Shown: positions 45,047-54,571 of the stretch, piece after piece
Layout of the letters: each line of letters starts with the position of its first letter
Position numbering within the stretch: the stretch's first letter is position 1
Assembly: GCA_002709005.1 (NCBI GenBank)
Contig: PAPH01000049.1
Location: forward strand, 1 to 64,000
Source: Hyphomicrobiales bacterium
Lineage (GTDB): Bacteria; Pseudomonadota; Alphaproteobacteria; Rhizobiales; Rhizobiaceae
Reading direction: 5' to 3'
Length of the DNA: 64,000 nucleotides
Notes under the pieces: model-generated
What the model saw: only the letters and a program-made list of their open reading frames with translations
Databases searched by the model: none
What the model was told of the DNA's origin: nothing
Position numbers and translations under genes: made by a program

Positions 45047-46623
45047 TCCCACGGATCATCCATCAGACGTGGAAGACCGATGCCATCCCCGATCGATTCC
45101 GCGCCTTTCAGCGGAGCTGGTCCGAGAAGAATCCGGGCTGGACCTACATGCTGTGGTCGGACCGCTCGCTTCTCGATTTCGTCGCGCGGACCTATCCGGA
45201 GCTTCTCGAGACGTTTTGCGGCTATGAAACGGGCGTGCGGCGCGCGGATGCGGCCCGCTACATGCTGCTCCATCATTTCGGCGGCATCTACGCTGACGTC
45301 GATGCGGAATGCCTGACGTCGCTCGAGCCCCTCGTTTCCGAAGACCGCCTCGTTCTGTGCGAGGAACCGCCTAGCCACTGGGATCTCCAGCTCAAGATCC
45401 GTCCGCCGATCAAGCGGTTGTTGTTCAACGGCGTCATGGCGAGCCCCGCCGGACACCGGTTCTGGCCCAGGGTCCTGACGATGCTTCCGGAAATGCGGGA
45501 CGTTTCGGACACGCTCGACGCGACCGGCCCCTGCCTTCTCTCCGCTCTGGTTCAGAATGATCCGGAGCCCGGGACGATCTGCATTCATCCCTGTCACCTC
45601 TTCAACGGTGTCGACGTTCACGGACACGAGATCGGGAGTGAAAACCAGGATTCGTGTCTGGTCCTTGCGCGTCACCACTGGGCCGGAACCTGGTATCCCC
45701 GACCCAAGCCACGGACATGTTGGTCCATCGCAAAGAAGCGCTGGTACCATCTCCGCCACAAGCTCACGCGGGGACGGGTGATCCGCCCGCGTAAAATGGC
45801 CGCCACCATTTATCCGGAGGTCTTGAAGGCGCCGCCGCCATCGGGCGATCGCCTCGCCATTCTCGTTCCGGTGCGCAACGGCGCCGACCACATCGAATTC
45901 TTTCTCAAGGCAATTGCGACGCTCGATCTGCCGAAGGACAGAATCAAGCTGGTGTTTTGCGAGGGCGACAGTACCGACGGAACGCCGGAGCGTCTCACGG
46001 AGCTGGCGGAAAAGCTGCGCGGCGAGTACCGGGATATCCGTGTCCTGCACAAGCCGCTCGGCAACAAGATCCCGCAAAACAAGCGCTGGAAGGGCAGCTA
46101 CCAGCGCGTCAGGCGATCAACCATCGCCAAGGTCCGCAATCATCTCATCGACCACGGGCTGGACGATACCGACGATTGGGCGATGTGGATCGATATCGAT
46201 ATGTGGAGGTTCCCCCCGGACATATTCGCCCAATTGCGCCAGACGGACGCCCGCATCGTAACGCCGAACGCCGTGCGCGTTCCGGGCGGAGCCAGTTTCG
46301 ACCTGAACAGTTTCGTTCAGCAGCGGGTCGCGAGGGATTACCGGTATTTCCGGGACCACCTCCATGGCCTCTACCAGCCGGCGGTCGGTACCTGGGGGAG
46401 GCTGCACCTGTCCGATCTGCGCTATCTGGATAAGGTGGAACTGCACGGCGTCGGCGGCACGATGCTTCTCGTCGATGCTTCCCTCCACCGCGCCGGGTTG
46501 AGGTTTCCCGAGCTTCCCTACAGGGAGCTGATCGAGACGGAGGGGTTCGCCGCACTCGCCCGCGATGTCGGTATCATCCCTATCGGCCTGCCGAAGGTCG
46601 AAGTCTTGCACGTTCCCTGGTAG
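45043..46623 (+). CDS. Bifunctional glycosyltransferase: GT32-like plus GT62 (Anp1)-like domains
   Basis: A 526-residue protein with two glycosyltransferase domains. Residues 1-250 are a GT32/Och1-type domain: IPRIIHQTWKTDAIPDRF, WTYMLWSD, and the DXD in RRADAARYMLLHHFGGIYADVDAECL. Residues 270-526 are a second GT-A domain: RLAILVPVRNGADHIEFFLKAIATLDLPKDRIKLVFCEGDSTDGT, and a DXD-like WAMWIDIDMWRFPPDI near 385, resembling the Anp1/Mnn9 (GT62) mannosyltransferases. The two could add consecutive sugars. ATG 45043 overlaps the previous stop. This fusion is unusual and worth a domain search. The operon presumably makes a surface or capsular glycan. Confidence 0.88.
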   Translation: MIPRIIHQTWKTDAIPDRFRAFQRSWSEKNPGWTYMLWSDRSLLDFVARTYPELLETFCGYETGVRRADAARYMLLHHFGGIYADVDAECLTSLEPLVSEDRLVLCEEPPSHWDLQLKIRPPIKRLLFNGVMASPAGHRFWPRVLTMLPEMRDVSDTLDATGPCLLSALVQNDPEPGTICIHPCHLFNGVDVHGHEIGSENQDSCLVLARHHWAGTWYPRPKPRTCWSIAKKRWYHLRHKLTRGRVIRPRKMAATIYPEVLKAPPPSGDRLAILVPVRNGADHIEFFLKAIATLDLPKDRIKLVFCEGDSTDGTPERLTELAEKLRGEYRDIRVLHKPLGNKIPQNKRWKGSYQRVRRSTIAKVRNHLIDHGLDDTDDWAMWIDIDMWRFPPDIFAQLRQTDARIVTPNAVRVPGGASFDLNSFVQQRVARDYRYFRDHLHGLYQPAVGTWGRLHLSDLRYLDKVELHGVGGTMLLVDASLHRAGLRFPELPYRELIETEGFAALARDVGIIPIGLPKVEVLHVPW

Positions 46624-46629
46624 GGCGGC

Positions 46630-47412
46630 TCAGACGTCGAGTTCGATGACGACGGGCACGTGGTCCGACGGCTTTTCCCATGCGCGCACATGCGGCTCCA
46701 CATGGGCGGATTTCAGCCGGCCGGCGGCCTCGGGCGAGAGCATCAGGTGGTCGATGCGGATGCCGTTGTTCTTCTGCCAGGCACCGGCCTGATAATCCCA
46801 GAACGTGTAGGTGCCCGGCTTGTCGTTGACCGAGCGCAGCGCGTCGGTAAAGCCGAGATTTTCAAGCTTGCGGAATGCCTGGCGGGTCTGCGGCAGAAAC
46901 AATGCATCGCCTTCCCAGACCTTGGGGTCGTGACAATCAACCGGCTCCGGGATCACGTTGTAGTCGCCCGCAAGCACCAATGGCTCCTCGAGCGCCAGCC
47001 TGTCGGCGGCGAATGCCTGCAGCCGCTCCATCCAGCGAAGCTTGTAGGGATACTTTTCGGTGTCTACCGGATTGCCGTTCGGCAGATAAAGGCAGGCCAC
47101 GCGGACCACGCCCTTGTCCGTCGAGAACACTGCCTCGATGAAGCGCGACTGCTCGTCGCTATCGTCGCCCGGCAGACCCCGATTGACCTCGTCGGGCGAT
47201 TGCTTCGACAGGATGGCCACGCCGTTGAAACCCTTCTGTCCGTGGGTTTCGACGTGATAGCCCATCTCCTCAAGCCGCTCGCGTGGAACGCCTTCATCGA
47301 TGGATTTGAGTTCCTGCAGGCACGCGACGTCGGGCTGGCATTCCTCGAGCCAGGCGACCAGATTGTCGATACGCGCCTTCACGCCATTGATGTTCCAGGT
47401 GGCGATCTTCAT
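46630..47412 (-). CDS. xthA: Exodeoxyribonuclease III
   Basis: A 260-residue AP endonuclease/3'-exonuclease of base-excision repair. The family signature MKIATWNINGVKAR is at the start, LQELKS has the catalytic glutamate, LAGDYNVIPE is the metal site, and RIDHLMLS and PSDHVPVV close the active site. The ATG at 47412 is fixed by this N-terminus; the upstream open frame through erpA is not coding. It ends six bases from the end of the preceding, oppositely oriented operon. Confidence 0.96.
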   Translation of the reverse strand: MKIATWNINGVKARIDNLVAWLEECQPDVACLQELKSIDEGVPRERLEEMGYHVETHGQKGFNGVAILSKQSPDEVNRGLPGDDSDEQSRFIEAVFSTDKGVVRVACLYLPNGNPVDTEKYPYKLRWMERLQAFAADRLALEEPLVLAGDYNVIPEPVDCHDPKVWEGDALFLPQTRQAFRKLENLGFTDALRSVNDKPGTYTFWDYQAGAWQKNNGIRIDHLMLSPEAAGRLKSAHVEPHVRAWEKPSDHVPVVIELDV

Positions 47413-47435
47413 GCGCGCAAGGTCTTTCGGTCGGT

Positions 47436-47771
47436 TCAGATGGCAAAGGACGTGCCGCAGCCGCAGGAGGCGACGGCATTGGGATTGTTGATCTGGAAGG
47501 ATTGGCCCATGAGGTCGTCGACGAAATCGATCTCCGAACCCTGCATGTAGATCAGCGACATCTGGTCGATGATCACACGCGCCTTGCCCTTTTCGAGCAC
47601 GAGGTCGTCGCCGACCGGGTCGTCGGTCAGGTCGAACTTGTAGGAAAAGCCCGAGCAGCCGCCGCCTTCGACGGAGACGCGCAGGGCCGACTTGCCGTCT
47701 TCGCCGGCGAGAATGTCGCCGATGCGCGAGGCGGCCGCTTCGGTTATCGTAACGGGAGTTGTTTCGCTCAT
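47436..47771 (-). CDS. erpA: Iron-sulfur cluster insertion protein ErpA
   Basis: A 111-residue A-type carrier that passes [4Fe-4S] or [2Fe-2S] clusters to apoproteins. The three cluster cysteines are C39 in VEGGGCSGF and C103/C105 in CGCG near the end. Length and the SEIDFVDDLMGQSFQINNPNA block are typical of ErpA/IscA. AAGGAG precedes the ATG. It lies 23 bases upstream of xthA on the minus strand and is divergent from dgt. Confidence 0.95.
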   Translation of the reverse strand: MSETTPVTITEAAASRIGDILAGEDGKSALRVSVEGGGCSGFSYKFDLTDDPVGDDLVLEKGKARVIIDQMSLIYMQGSEIDFVDDLMGQSFQINNPNAVASCGCGTSFAI

Positions 47772-47822
47772 TGTCCACTCCTTGCCGGGGTCAAGATCCG
47801 GAGAGTCGTCTTTGAATTATTA

Positions 47823-47841
47823 CCTTCCATAGGTATGAAGG
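47823..47841. promoter_or_regulatory. Imperfect dyad between erpA and dgt
   Basis: CCTTC C ATA GG TATGAAGG: the halves match with one extra base. It is in the divergent promoter region of an iron-sulfur gene, so an iron or Fe-S sensing regulator is conceivable, but I cannot match it to a known box. Confidence 0.25.
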
Positions 47842-47914
47842 CTTTCAACGGGCGTCAATGGGTAGCCGTTCGCGGCACGGCGCGATAGGCACGGCGGCAC
47901 CGAAACGGGAAGAT

Positions 47915-49135
47915 ATGCAGTTCGACCGCACAAAACTGGGATTTGGCACAGGCGAGCTTGCGCCATATTCGGCCGATGCCTGGAACAGCCGCGGCCGTCT
48001 CTACGCCGAATCGACGAGCCCGACGCGTTCCGAATTCCAGCGCGACCGCGACCGGATCATCCATTCGACCGCGTTTCGCAGGCTCAAGCACAAGACCCAG
48101 GTCTTCGTCGCACATGAGGGCGATCATTACCGCACCCGGCTGACCCACACGATCGAGGTGGCGCAGATCGCCCGCGCGCTGGCGCGTGCGCTCAAGGCCG
48201 ACGAGGATCTGGCGGAAGGCGTCGCACTCGTCCATGATTTCGGCCACACGCCGTTCGGCCACACCGGCGAGGATGCGCTCGACGAATTGTTGGCCACCCA
48301 TGGCGGGTTCGATCACAACGCCCAGTCGCTGGCGATCGTCACCCGGCTCGAAGCTCGGTACGCCGAGTTCGACGGGCTGAACCTGACCTGGGAGACGCTC
48401 GAGGGTCTCGTCAAGCACAACGGGCCGCTGACCGACAAGGCCGGCAACTCGCTCGACGACAAGCCGGTGCCCGAGCCGATCCGTCACTATAACGAACTTC
48501 ACGATCTGTGGCTGTGGAGCCATGCGAGCCTTGAGGCACAGGCCGCCGCTATCGCCGACGACATCGCCTACAACACTCACGATATCGACGACGGGCTGCG
48601 GTCCGGGCTGATCACCGTCGAAATGCTGGAGGACCTGCCACTCATCTCCGGCTTCATCCGCGACGTGCGCGACCGCTATCCCGATATCGAGGAGGTGCGG
48701 CTCGTTCACGAGATCACCCGGCGGCAGATCACCGCCATGGTCGAGGACGTCATCGGCACCGCGCAGGACAATCTCGCGGCCATAAAGCCGGAAAGTTCCG
48801 ACGATGTACGTCTTGCCGGCCGGCCGATCATCACTTTCGGCGCCGAGATGACGGGGTGGGAGAAGGAGATCAAGAGGTTCCTCTACACCCATCTCTACCG
48901 GCATCCGGACGTGATGAAGGTGCGCGAGAGCGCCGCGAAAATGGTCGAGGATCTGTTCCACGCCTATATGGCAGACCCGACGCTGATCGAGGAGTCGCGC
49001 TGGCGCGACCTGCTCGTCGATCTGCCCGAGCGAAAACTGGCTCGCTATGTACGCGACTACATCGCCGGGATGACCGATACCTACGCGATGAGTGCCCACA
49101 AGCGGCTGTTTGACCACTCCCCGGAATTGGGATAG
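47915..49135 (+). CDS. dgt: Deoxyguanosinetriphosphate triphosphohydrolase-like protein
   Basis: A 406-residue HD-domain nucleotide hydrolase that cleaves dNTPs to nucleoside and triphosphate. The HD motif is seen in [21 protein letters not shown] and [23 protein letters not shown]; further ligands come from [13 protein letters not shown] and [16 protein letters not shown]. The [11 protein letters not shown] block is a family hallmark. ATG 47915 follows GGGAAG. It is next to argS, the usual rhizobial order. Substrate preference cannot be read from sequence. Confidence 0.94.
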   Translation: MQFDRTKLGFGTGELAPYSADAWNSRGRLYAESTSPTRSEFQRDRDRIIHSTAFRRLKHKTQVFVAHEGDHYRTRLTHTIEVAQIARALARALKADEDLAEGVALVHDFGHTPFGHTGEDALDELLATHGGFDHNAQSLAIVTRLEARYAEFDGLNLTWETLEGLVKHNGPLTDKAGNSLDDKPVPEPIRHYNELHDLWLWSHASLEAQAAAIADDIAYNTHDIDDGLRSGLITVEMLEDLPLISGFIRDVRDRYPDIEEVRLVHEITRRQITAMVEDVIGTAQDNLAAIKPESSDDVRLAGRPIITFGAEMTGWEKEIKRFLYTHLYRHPDVMKVRESAAKMVEDLFHAYMADPTLIEESRWRDLLVDLPERKLARYVRDYIAGMTDTYAMSAHKRLFDHSPELG

Positions 49136-49199
49136 GCAGCGCCCGAACCCACCCGGATCCGGGTATTCCAGCACATTTCCCTGTAGAGCCGTCTGAGCC

Positions 49200-50960
49200 A
49201 TGAACCTGTTCAAGGATTTCGAGAAGAGAATTAGCGACGCCATTCTGTCGCTCGACATCGTCCGTGACAGCGGCGAACAGGTCCAGCTTGACCGCATGAC
49301 GGTGGAGCCGCCGCGCGATCCCGCCCATGGCGATATCTCGACCAACGCGGCGATGGTTCTCGCCAAGCCGCTGAAGACCAATCCGCGCGCGCTCGCCGAA
49401 GCGATTGCCGCTGCCTTCGCAGATGACCCCGATGTGGCGGAAACCTCCGTGGCAGGTCCGGGCTTTCTCAATTTCCGGCTCTCGGTGGCCTATTGGCACA
49501 AGGTGCTCAAGGATATCGTACGACGCGCCGAGGATTTCGGCCGCTCCGATCTCGGCGCCGGCAAGAAGGTCAATGTCGAATATGTCTCGGCCAATCCGAC
49601 GGGCCCGATGCATGTCGGCCATTGCCGGGGTGCGGTGGTGGGCGATGCGCTCGCCAATCTGCTTTCATTCGCCGGCTACGAGGTCGACAAGGAATATTAC
49701 ATCAACGATGCCGGCGTGCAGATCGATGTACTCGCCAACTCCGTCTTCGTGCGCTATCGCGAGGCGCTGGGCGAGGCGATCGGCGAGATCCCGGAAGGGC
49801 TCTATCCCGGCGATTACCTCAAGCCGGTCGGCCAGGCGCTTGCCGACGAATACGGCAGCAAGCTTCTCGAAATGCCGACCGACGAATGGATGGCGATCGT
49901 CAAGGAAAGGACGATCGAGATGATGATGGCGATGATCCGCGAGGATCTGGCCGCTCTGAACATCCATCACGACGTCTTCTACTCGGAGCGCCAGCTTCAT
50001 GCCGACGGGGCGAAGGCAATCCGCCACGCCATCAACGAACTCACCTACAAGGGGCATGTCTACAAGGGCAAGCTGCCGCCTCCGAAGGGCCAGCTCCCCG
50101 AGGATTGGGAAGATCGGGAGCAGACGCTGTTCCGCTCGACCGAGGTGGGTGACGATATCGACCGCCCGCTGATCAAGTCGGATGGCGCCTATACCTATTT
50201 CGCCGCCGATGTGGCCTATTTCTACGACAAGTTCGAGCGCGGCTATGACGAGATGATCTATGTGCTCGGCGCCGACCACGGCGGTTACGTCAAGCGGCTC
50301 GAAGCGGTGGCGCGCGCCGTCTCCGGCGGTTCGGTCAAGCTCACCGTCCTGCTCTGCCAGCTCGTCAAGCTGTTCCGCAACGGCGAGCCCGTGCGCATGT
50401 CCAAGCGGGCGGGCGAGTTCGTCACCCTCCGCGAGGTGGTCGACGAGGTGGGACGCGATTCGGTGCGCTTCATGATGCTCTTCCGGAAGAATTCCGAGCC
50501 GCTCGACTTCGACTTCGCCAAGGTGACCGAACAGTCGAAGGACAATCCGGTCTTCTACGTGCAATATGCCCATGCCCGCTGCCGATCTGTCTTCCGGCAG
50601 GCCGCAGAAGCCTTCCCGGATGCCGACTTGTCGGACGAGGCGCTGTCGGCGCTCGACGTCTCCGCGCTTCACGATGAAAGCGAGATGGCGCTCATTGCCA
50701 AGCTCGCAGAATATCCGCGCGTGATAGAGGCCGCGACCCGCGGACAGGAGCCGCATCGGATCGCATTTTACCTCTACGATCTGGCAAGCAGCTTCCATTC
50801 GCACTGGAACAAGGGCCGCGAAAATCCGGAATTACGGTTTATTAACGATGAAAACCGAGAATCGAGCTTAGCCAGAATGGGTTTGGTCTACGCGGTTGCG
50901 TGCGTGCTGAAGTCCGGTTTGCAGATCACCGGAACCGACGCTCCAGAAGAAATGCGCTGA
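49200..50960 (+). CDS. argS: Arginine--tRNA ligase
   Basis: A 586-residue class I synthetase. The Arg-type N-terminal domain is at residues 1-110; the HIGH motif is in [21 protein letters not shown] (HVGH) near residue 140; the KMSKS-like sequence is [15 protein letters not shown] near residue 400. The C-terminal helical bundle ([22 protein letters not shown]) binds the anticodon. Length is usual. It precedes the SPOR gene. Confidence 0.97.
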   Translation: MNLFKDFEKRISDAILSLDIVRDSGEQVQLDRMTVEPPRDPAHGDISTNAAMVLAKPLKTNPRALAEAIAAAFADDPDVAETSVAGPGFLNFRLSVAYWHKVLKDIVRRAEDFGRSDLGAGKKVNVEYVSANPTGPMHVGHCRGAVVGDALANLLSFAGYEVDKEYYINDAGVQIDVLANSVFVRYREALGEAIGEIPEGLYPGDYLKPVGQALADEYGSKLLEMPTDEWMAIVKERTIEMMMAMIREDLAALNIHHDVFYSERQLHADGAKAIRHAINELTYKGHVYKGKLPPPKGQLPEDWEDREQTLFRSTEVGDDIDRPLIKSDGAYTYFAADVAYFYDKFERGYDEMIYVLGADHGGYVKRLEAVARAVSGGSVKLTVLLCQLVKLFRNGEPVRMSKRAGEFVTLREVVDEVGRDSVRFMMLFRKNSEPLDFDFAKVTEQSKDNPVFYVQYAHARCRSVFRQAAEAFPDADLSDEALSALDVSALHDESEMALIAKLAEYPRVIEAATRGQEPHRIAFYLYDLASSFHSHWNKGRENPELRFINDENRESSLARMGLVYAVACVLKSGLQITGTDAPEEMR

Positions 50961-51019
50961 CGCCACCATTTACCCACAATGCTCTGGCAGCAACGCCGAA
51001 GATGAGTATGTGAGTAGAT

Positions 51020-54000
51020 ATGGCTGATCAGTATAACGACACTAGCGGCAAGGTCGCTGGCGTGATCGACGAAGACGATCCGCTTGCGGAACTGGCGCGG
51101 ATCATCGGATATGACCGGCCCGCCCCATCCCGGCCGGAGGAGACGGGCGCCCAGGTTCTTGCGCCCGCCGAAAGCGCCGAGATTGACCTTGAAGCCGAAT
51201 TGCTGCGCGAACTCGAGCCGGCCTATGCCGAGACCGAATCGCGCGAGCAGCCGGCTGCGGTAACGCCTCCTCCTTTTCCGGACGAGCGGGCGAGCGAAGC
51301 CGCGAGCTTTCCGTTCGAGCAGGACGAACAGGACTTCGAGGAGGCCGTTTCCGCCGATCCCATCGCTGGCCTTCCCGACGAGCCGCCCTTCGATCCTTTT
51401 TCGGCGCAGGACGAGCATCCGCAGCCGAGCGCCGAGGTCGATGAATATCTCGCCCAAGAGAACTGGCTTGCGTCGGATAACGCGGAACCCGCGCCGGCAC
51501 CGGAATCCGAGATTGATCTGGCCGAGATCGATTTGCCCGAGGACGAACTCTACCAGGCGCTCGAGGACGAACTGACTATTTCCGAGGACGACCTCGTGGA
51601 TGAGGGAAGCGATGGCCTTGCGGCCGCGCCCGTCGTGCCGGATTTCGGCGACGAGGAACTTCCGGCCGAAGAAACCGGTCCGGCGCCCGCCGCCTATGAG
51701 CCGGCGTCTGCCGACTTCGATGAGACGGAAACCGTCGCCTACGATGAGGCGGAAACCGTCGCCTTTGCCGGTCCCGCCGACGAGCCGGAGGCGTCGGAAG
51801 GCGACGATTTCGCAAACGTTCTCGCCGAATGGGACGCAATGGTGGAGGGTGACGAACCCGCCGCCGAGACCACCGCGGCGTATGAGGAGATCCCGCAGGA
51901 CGTCGCGACCGACGATCAGCAGGTGGCGGAAATTCCGTCTTTCCTGGGCACCACGCCGGATGACGATTCAGGGGATGTGCTGTCAGGTGGAAACGATGAC
52001 GACATTCTGGCCGACATGTCTCGGTTCGAGTTGCCGGTCTTCGGCGCGACGGTATCCGTAGCCGATCACGCGGCGAGCCAGGACCAGGCTCCGGTCGAGG
52101 CCGAAGATGTGCCTTCGCTGATGTTGCCCGGGGAATTCGAGGTCGAGGCGGAAGCCGAAACCGCGCTGGAAAACGATCTGACTGACTTCGACGACTTCGA
52201 CGACTTCGAGGACGAACTCTCGGCCGATCTCGACGCCTTTAGCAAGCAGCTCGAAACAGGCGAGATGGTCATCGAGCCGGTGCCGGCCCCCGTTGACGAA
52301 TTCCCCGAGATCGAAGCCGATTTCGACGATGCCGCGGAAGATTTTCTTGCCGATACGGATTTCGATCTGGTGGTCGAGGATTTCAATCCGATGGACAACC
52401 CGGCGGAATCGATCGAGGAAACATTCGTCTCCGAGGCGGAGACCGAGACTGCGCCGGAATCGGAGGCTGCCGTCGCGGCCCCCGACGGCATGGAAGCAGT
52501 CTATTCGGACTTTGCGCAGGAGGACGATGAAGCCGTCAGCGCGGACGACGGAGCGCCGGAACTGGATTGGATGTCCGGCGACGAAAATTCGGTCGACGAA
52601 GACGACGCCGCTGCATTGGAAGGCGCGGCTGACGCACCTCTGGATGCCACGCCGCAGGAAGAGGAGCCTTTCGACGCCTTCTTTCCGCAGCAGCCGGTCA
52701 TCGCCGTTCCGCCCGTGCCGCTTGCCAGCGCGGCCGAACCTGTCGAACCGGCCATGCCGCAGGAGGTGGCCGCGGAGGAAGGGGAGTCTGACGACTGGCT
52801 TGCCTCGCTTGAAGCCGAGATGGAAGAAGACGTGGCCGAGCAGGAGGCCGAACTGGCGGCGATCAGTTCGACGAAACCTGGCCTGCCGGAAACCGAAATG
52901 GCAGCAACCGAATTTGCGGACACCGAGCTTCCGGAGCCGGATCTCTCCTACGGCCCGGCGGACGATACCGCCGACATCGCCTTCGACCAGTCGGCGATTG
53001 CCGACGTGGAGGAGGCTCCCGGGAGTGTCGGCGATTTGGAAATTCCCGACATGCCGGTCGATGAGGCTTCAGAGGACGATTTCGACACGGTCTTCGAAAG
53101 CGAGCTCGATCGCGAATTCGCCGATCTGGTCGAGGCGGAAGGTCATGAGGATATCGCCTCTGCCAGCCCTACCGCCTGGTATTCCTCCCAGAACGAGGCG
53201 CCGGCGGCGGAAGAGACCTATTCCGATTTCGAAAGCGATCTCGGATTTTCCGGTCCGGCGGATGGCGGTTACCGGCCGCACCCGCAGCCGGTCGATGCCG
53301 ACGCGCCGGTGGCGAGCGATGGTCAGGCCAATGCTGACGACGATCGCCGCAAGCCGCTGATCGCCGGTATCATTCTCGGCGTTGCGCTGCTTCTGGGCGG
53401 CGTGGCTTTCGGTTGGAACTGGATTTTCGGCGGTTCGACCGGCGATGACGGCCCCAGGATCATCATGGCCGACAAGGATCCGGTGAAGGTCGTTCCCGAA
53501 AATCCCGGCGGCGCCAAGGTTCCCAATCAGGACAAGGCCGTCTACGAGAAGGTGGAAGGCAACGAGAGCGGCGCGGCGAGCCAGCCGCGTCTCGTCGACA
53601 GCGCCGAGGAGCCGGTCGATGTCGTGCAGCGGACCATTGATCCGGACATGCTGCCGCTCGAGGGTCGCGATGCAACCGAGACCATGGACACCAGCGACAC
53701 CGGCAAGGTCGAGGACCGACTGACCGAGGGCGATACCGAGGCTGCCGCTGCGTCCGGGAATGCCGATCAGGTGCTCTCGCCGCGCCGAGTCCGCACGATG
53801 ATCGTCCGTCCCGACGGCACGATCGTGGCGCGTCCGCAGGAGGAGGTCGCGGCAGGTGCGCCTGCAGCGTCCGCGACTGCTGAACCCGCCGCAGGCCAGG
53901 ACGCCACGGCGCTCGATACCGCCATCGCCGATCCGGCGACTGCTGCGAGCGAGGGCGGTCAGGCAGGCACTCCGGCGGAACAGCCCGCCGAAACAGCCGC

Positions 54001-54463
54001 CGCAGGCCAGGGTGAAGAAACCGCGGACGCAGAGGCACCGGTCCGCACCGTGACAACGGTTCCGGTCACCCAGACGCCGGTGCCGACGTCGCGGCCCGCC
54101 GAGCAGCCGGTCAATGTCGTCGGTCGGGTCAGCGGCAACGGCACCGTCAGCGAGGTGGCATCCGCCGATCCCGCCGCTGCGGCGCCCGCCCAGACGCAGG
54201 CACAAGCTCCGGCCAATCCGGGAGGCTACTATATCCAGGTCGCCTCCCAGCCGTCCGCCGAGGGCGCCCAGGCGTCCTACCAGAACCTGTCGCGCCGCTA
54301 CTCGAGCATAATCGGCGGACGCGGGGTCGATATCCAGCGTGCGGAAATTCCGGATCGCGGCGTCTATCACCGGGTCCGCATTCCTGCCGGCACCCGGGAG
54401 GAAGCCAACGCGTTGTGCGCCCGCTACAAATCAGCCGGCGGAAGCTGCATCGTCACCCGCTGA
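51020..54463 (+). CDS. SPOR domain-containing protein with long acidic cytoplasmic region
   Basis: A 1147-residue inner-membrane protein. About residues 1-780 are acidic and low in hydrophobic residues, with many Glu/Asp/Ala and short repeats (DETETVAY/DEAETVAF; DFDDFDDFE), thus probably disordered in the cytoplasm. One membrane helix lies at about 782-804 (AGIILGVALLLGGVAFGWNWIFG). A periplasmic Ala/Pro/Glu linker follows, and the SPOR domain is at about 1068-1145 (GGYYIQVASQPSAEGAQASYQNL), which binds denuded glycan at the septum. This is the larger of the usual rhizobial argS-nagZ linked SPOR proteins; the length of the acidic region is notable. A terminator follows. Confidence 0.92.
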   Translation: MADQYNDTSGKVAGVIDEDDPLAELARIIGYDRPAPSRPEETGAQVLAPAESAEIDLEAELLRELEPAYAETESREQPAAVTPPPFPDERASEAASFPFEQDEQDFEEAVSADPIAGLPDEPPFDPFSAQDEHPQPSAEVDEYLAQENWLASDNAEPAPAPESEIDLAEIDLPEDELYQALEDELTISEDDLVDEGSDGLAAAPVVPDFGDEELPAEETGPAPAAYEPASADFDETETVAYDEAETVAFAGPADEPEASEGDDFANVLAEWDAMVEGDEPAAETTAAYEEIPQDVATDDQQVAEIPSFLGTTPDDDSGDVLSGGNDDDILADMSRFELPVFGATVSVADHAASQDQAPVEAEDVPSLMLPGEFEVEAEAETALENDLTDFDDFDDFEDELSADLDAFSKQLETGEMVIEPVPAPVDEFPEIEADFDDAAEDFLADTDFDLVVEDFNPMDNPAESIEETFVSEAETETAPESEAAVAAPDGMEAVYSDFAQEDDEAVSADDGAPELDWMSGDENSVDEDDAAALEGAADAPLDATPQEEEPFDAFFPQQPVIAVPPVPLASAAEPVEPAMPQEVAAEEGESDDWLASLEAEMEEDVAEQEAELAAISSTKPGLPETEMAATEFADTELPEPDLSYGPADDTADIAFDQSAIADVEEAPGSVGDLEIPDMPVDEASEDDFDTVFESELDREFADLVEAEGHEDIASASPTAWYSSQNEAPAAEETYSDFESDLGFSGPADGGYRPHPQPVDADAPVASDGQANADDDRRKPLIAGIILGVALLLGGVAFGWNWIFGGSTGDDGPRIIMADKDPVKVVPENPGGAKVPNQDKAVYEKVEGNESGAASQPRLVDSAEEPVDVVQRTIDPDMLPLEGRDATETMDTSDTGKVEDRLTEGDTEAAAASGNADQVLSPRRVRTMIVRPDGTIVARPQEEVAAGAPAASATAEPAAGQDATALDTAIADPATAASEGGQAGTPAEQPAETAAAGQGEETADAEAPVRTVTTVPVTQTPVPTSRPAEQPVNVVGRVSGNGTVSEVASADPAAAAPAQTQAQAPANPGGYYIQVASQPSAEGAQASYQNLSRRYSSIIGGRGVDIQRAEIPDRGVYHRVRIPAGTREEANALCARYKSAGGSCIVTR
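51718..51765. repeat. Two tandem 24-bp units in the SPOR gene
   Basis: Units at 51718-51741 and 51742-51765 differ at only two positions and encode DETETVAY and DEAETVAF. They suggest a recent in-frame duplication inside the acidic region. Confidence 0.85.
52184..52210. repeat. Three tandem GACTTCGAC units in the SPOR gene
   Basis: Three 9-bp units (52184-52192, 52193-52201, 52202-52210; the last ends GAG) encode DFDDFDDFE. The repeat unit is a multiple of three, so length changes keep the frame. Confidence 0.8.
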
Positions 54464-54485
54464 TAGCCGGGCGATACGAATTGGA

Positions 54486-54513
54486 AGCCGGGTGGGAAAC
54501 CGCCCGGCTTTTT
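54486..54513 (+). terminator. Rho-independent terminator after the SPOR gene
   Basis: AGCCGGGTGG (54486-54495), loop GAAA, CCGCCCGGCT (54500-54509) with one G-U pair, followed by TTTT. Strong hairpin, ahead of nagZ. Confidence 0.9.
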
Positions 54514-54571
54514 CTGTCTGCGAAAGCCCCCGGCCACTAGGGAAACCGACGCGATCCGCTATGATCGCCCC

